Below are positions 61,791 to 64,000 of a stretch of 64,000 nt of DNA, piece by piece. Source of the DNA: Sporosarcina sp. D27 (GTDB lineage Bacteria; Bacillota; Bacilli; Bacillales_A; Planococcaceae); the NCBI RefSeq assembly GCF_000586555.1, contig NZ_AZUC01000045.1, positions 62,001-126,000 of the forward strand, given 5' to 3'. The notes below the pieces were generated by a model. That model ran no database searches. It had not been told where the DNA came from and saw only the letters and a program-made list of their open reading frames with translations. Position 1 is the first letter of the stretch, and the number at the start of each line of letters is the position of its first letter. The translations under genes were made by a program, and so were the position numbers.

Positions 61791-62561
61791 TTAGTGCTTA
61801 TATAACAATTCTGTATCCATATCTGTTAATAACTGCGTTGCATTGTTTTCGATATATGCAATGACTTGGTCTGAGAACGCATTCCCGAAACTGAACCGCT
61901 TCACACCTACTTCTTTTAGTTTCTCACAATTCGTTAACCCGGGTACAGATAATACATTCAAAGGTGCTTTTACGGTACTTGAGACTTCTTTGATTTCATC
62001 TTTATTTACTAAACCAGGTACAAATATTCCACTAGCTCCACTTTCTACGTACGCGGTTGCCCGTTCAATCGTCTCTGATAAGGCAAAATCCCTTTGTAAA
62101 TAAGTATCCGTTCGCGCATTAATAAAAAAGTTTTTGAAACCGTTTTGATCGAGTACAGTCCTCATTTTAGTTAGGAGTCGACAGTGATCTTTAATTTCTC
62201 TTAAGCCGTTTTTTGTTTTCAATGAATCCTCTATATTAATGCCTGCTACCCCTACATTTGCAGTCTGTAATACATGCTGAATAATGGTATCCTCCGCTTC
62301 GCTATATCCTGCTTCAATATCTGCAGAAACGGGGACATTAATATTTTCTGTAATCGCTTGGATAATCGCTAAATGTTTTTCAAAGGGAATGCGTTCTCCA
62401 TCTGGAAATCCCAACGTATTTGCAATCCCCCAACTTGTAGTCCCAATTGCTTTAAATCCTGACTTCTCTAGAAGTAATGCCGATAGAAGATCCCAAGCGT
62501 TTCCTAAGAACAAGAGATCGGACGATGTATGAAGTTCGTTGAATTCTTGAATTTTGTTCAT
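61791..62561 (-). CDS. Isocitrate lyase/PEP-mutase family protein
   Basis: 256 residues, TIM barrel of the ICL/PEPM superfamily. LFLGNAWDLLSALLLEKSG, GTTSWGIANTLGFPDG, VSADIEAGYS and AGINIEDS (metal/substrate region). The Cys of isocitrate lyases is not visible, so C-C or C-P lyase or hydrolase activity on a small oxo-acid is more likely. It starts the operon with adaA-alkA-ogt, AGGGGGA upstream, and a possible promoter TTGATT with a TAAGTT-like -10. Its role in an alkylation operon is unclear. Confidence 0.88.
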   Translation of the reverse strand: MNKIQEFNELHTSSDLLFLGNAWDLLSALLLEKSGFKAIGTTSWGIANTLGFPDGERIPFEKHLAIIQAITENINVPVSADIEAGYSEAEDTIIQHVLQTANVGVAGINIEDSLKTKNGLREIKDHCRLLTKMRTVLDQNGFKNFFINARTDTYLQRDFALSETIERATAYVESGASGIFVPGLVNKDEIKEVSSTVKAPLNVLSVPGLTNCEKLKEVGVKRFSFGNAFSDQVIAYIENNATQLLTDMDTELLYKH

Positions 62562-62675
62562 GTGTTTTCCCCCTAGTTGTGATGAAACTTATATTACTAG
62601 GTGTATTCAATCAATTCGTCTTCATTCTTGCTCTTATGGTCTACAGACATAAAAAGGAGGTGGTGTTCGCAACTT

Positions 62676-62774
62676 GTGGCTAACAACTATTCAACCTGGT
62701 TTGTTTGTGGGGGATCTTCATTATTCCAAAAGTATAAAACAAACAAAAAAACGCACCCTACCAAAAAGGAGTGA
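62676..62774 (+). CDS. Possible 32-residue small protein
   Basis: A 32-codon GTG frame starting MANNYSTWFVCGGSSLFQKY and ending with a Lys-rich tail (KTNKKTHPTKKE). AAAGGAGGTG lies 15 bases upstream, farther than usual. The composition (CGG turn, basic tail) looks protein-like. Its stop lies inside the ribosome binding site of the DUF3889 gene. Confidence 0.35.
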   Translation: MANNYSTWFVCGGSSLFQKYKTNKKTHPTKKE

Positions 62775-62780
62775 TGCGTT

Positions 62781-63113
62781 TTGATGATTAAAATTGCGAT
62801 TGCTATCGGACTTTTCATCGTCTCTTATTCACCTCATGCACCAATTGCTAAGGTGGTACAAGAAGATGCTCCAGCCTACGCGAAGTGGTCGAGACTAGCC
62901 ATTAAGCAAACCCAATCAGAGTATCCGAAAGCCAGTATCATTGACTACTTGTATATGGGAAGCGCCGCGAATAATGGCTTCACTGTCGCCACGTTCCGTC
63001 TCTGGCTACGCGAAGGACAACGGGAATACGGCGTCGTCGTTCGAGTTACGTATGTAACAGAAACTGAAAAACTGGAAAGTGTAAAGTTTCACGAGATCGT
63101 ACCACCTGGATGA
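62781..63113 (+). CDS. DUF3889-domain secreted protein
   Basis: 110 residues. Signal peptide (KIAIAIGLFIVSYSPHAPIA) and a DUF3889 domain (AKWSRLAIKQTQSEYPKASI, DYLYMGSA) as in B. subtilis YqzG/YhdC. The TTG at 62781 has AAAGGAG nine bases upstream; the next codon is ATG. The site is enclosed in a hairpin AAAACGCA/TGCGTTTT, which could dampen translation. Function of the family unknown. Confidence 0.88.
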   Translation: MMIKIAIAIGLFIVSYSPHAPIAKVVQEDAPAYAKWSRLAIKQTQSEYPKASIIDYLYMGSAANNGFTVATFRLWLREGQREYGVVVRVTYVTETEKLESVKFHEIVPPG

Positions 63114-63163
63114 AGTAAAAAGTAATAAATTTCTCTTTTCAGTTTCCGTAATTTGAAGCAGGC

Positions 63164-63802
63164 TTACCCATTGACTCTCGCAACAGTCATCCCGTCACCT
63201 ATTGGAATTAGGAGCGATTCCAGCTGAGGGTGATTAGCTACTGTTTCATTGAAATGCTTCATGAATTCCGTATAGCGTTTTGGTTTTTCGTCTGGATCCA
63301 CGATACGACCTCCTGCAAGTACGTTATCCATTACAACCAGCGCACCTGGTTCGGCTAATTGAAGGCAGCTGTTCAAGTAGTTTTCGTAGTTTTCTTTGTC
63401 CGCGTCTATGAAGAAGAAGTCAAAGCGTTTTTGTTCGTTAATAAGTTCTTCTATCGTGTGTAGGGCTGGACCCGTCCGGTAAGAAACTTGATGACCAAAA
63501 CCTGCTTTGGATAAATTCTCATTTGCGAGGTTTGCGTACCTTTCTTCTAATTCAAGTGACATTAAAGAACCCTCATCACCGAATCCCCTAGCAAGGCAGA
63601 TGCCACTATAGCCGCCTAATGCCCCTATTTCCAGAACTTTTTTTGCTCCAGAAATAGACACAAGCATTGTCAAAAGCTTACCGGACGAAGGGGAAACTGA
63701 AATAGACGGCATTCCGTTTTCTTGTATAGAAGTAATTACATTTTCAAGCAACGGATCCTCCTTAGTAAATACGGAGTCAATGTAGTGATTAATCAACTTC
63801 AC
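63164..63802 (-). CDS. Class I SAM-dependent O-methyltransferase (YrrM-like)
   Basis: 212 residues. SAM motif VLEIGALGGYSGICLA; DFFFIDADKENYENYL and VMDNVLAGGRI as in caffeoyl-CoA/catechol-type O-methyltransferases of the bacterial TrmR/YrrM group. The GTG at 63802 has GGGAGGA six bases upstream. Substrate uncertain: some relatives methylate tRNA wobble uridine derivatives. It overlaps the upstream partial gene by 14 bases. Confidence 0.9.
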   Translation of the reverse strand: MKLINHYIDSVFTKEDPLLENVITSIQENGMPSISVSPSSGKLLTMLVSISGAKKVLEIGALGGYSGICLARGFGDEGSLMSLELEERYANLANENLSKAGFGHQVSYRTGPALHTIEELINEQKRFDFFFIDADKENYENYLNSCLQLAEPGALVVMDNVLAGGRIVDPDEKPKRYTEFMKHFNETVANHPQLESLLIPIGDGMTVARVNG

Positions 63803-64000
63803 TTAAATTCCTCCCTCTTGTATCTTCTTTAGCATCGGCCATTGTTTCGTCCTCTTGAATTTCAAACAGTTGAGTGAATTCGTCCGTCATCATGTCAATC
63901 GCCTTCAGTTCTCCGATAAGTATTTGCTGGATTGATTGGAACTCTGGCTGATCCAATTGCTGCTTAATCGTCGCTCGTTTCCTTTTCAGCATTTCAGCAA
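63789..64000 (-). CDS. Partial gene, C-terminal part of an unidentified helical protein
   Basis: The frame enters from the right edge and ends at 63789. The visible 70 or so residues are charged and helical (LKRKRATIKQQLDQPEFQSI, IDMMTDEFTQLFEIQEDET), like the C-terminal coiled coil of a small regulator. An internal ATG at 63992 could be a start but no ribosome binding site is visible. It overlaps the methyltransferase start, suggesting one operon. Confidence 0.5.
   Translation of the reverse strand, partial: AEMLKRKRATIKQQLDQPEFQSIQQILIGELKAIDMMTDEFTQLFEIQEDETMADAKEDTRGRNLSEVD

Noticed and set aside
1..64000. Prophage, transposon or integrated element in the window
   Set aside because: No transposase, integrase, terminal inverted repeats or tRNA attachment site seen; gene content is ordinary chromosomal.

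Overview
The window reads as chromosomal DNA of a low-to-moderate GC Gram-positive bacterium of the order Bacillales. The best guess is Planococcaceae (Sporosarcina-like). The reasons are strong AAGGAGG-type ribosome binding sites with frequent GTG and TTG starts, a bioDAYB operon behind a BirA-type operator, a ribDEAH operon behind an FMN riboswitch, a LOV-STAS photoreceptor of the YtvA type, CsoR/CstR-like operators and a ykkC/guanidine-I leader. I see no rRNA, tRNA, prophage, insertion sequence or CRISPR array. The family placement is inference.

Layout. 1-3.2 kb: response regulator (cut by the window edge) and a large dCache-GAF-PAS histidine kinase. 3.3-12.1 kb: an allantoate/ureide catabolic region. 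On the minus strand fdrA-allG-allH-allK encode oxamate carbamoyltransferase and carbamate kinase. Divergent from it are an unassigned alpha/beta hydrolase and allD, and allantoate amidohydrolase allC lies convergently. Together these could run allantoate to ureidoglycolate to oxalurate to oxamate plus carbamoyl phosphate, then ATP, CO2 and NH3. allB and allE are not in the window. 12.2-14.2 kb: glutaredoxin-like gene with an overlapping small CxxC membrane protein, and a dicarboxylate/amino-acid symporter. 14.4-19 kb: PgeF/YfiH protein and a cdaR-garK-gntP glycerate module. 19-25.4 kb: PBP4-type carboxypeptidase, LLM oxidoreductase, ABC exporter and small genes. 25.5-29.2 kb: biotin operon. 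29.3-37.5 kb: MFS efflux pump, lipoprotein, SelO, ECF sigma/anti-sigma pair, ABC-F protein behind a transcription attenuator, and rhodanese. 37.6-45 kb: LOV-STAS receptor next to the riboflavin operon, then queT with a structured leader. 45-64 kb: SDR, a DUF2829 (Tad2-like) gene, an HxlR/nitroreductase pair, several GNAT, Nudix and hydrolase genes, guanidinium exporters, ABC exporter, an AAA-ATPase pseudogene, a PEP-mutase-like/AdaA/AlkA/Ogt alkylation-repair operon, and an O-methyltransferase.

The most unusual structural signal is a family of intergenic tandem repeats at five separate loci (10.6, 21.1, 30.7, 47.4 and 58.9 kb). All have an almost exact 21-bp period, about two helical turns. 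Most unit heads resemble AAYCGRGC, and in one locus each unit can fold as a small hairpin. Other observations of interest are three CsoR/CstR-like palindromes, a 21-bp palindrome and a hairpin leader in front of fdrA, a terminator/antiterminator switch in front of the ABC-F gene, a possibly pseudoknotted queT leader, and several genes of about 32-54 codons that automatic calling can miss.
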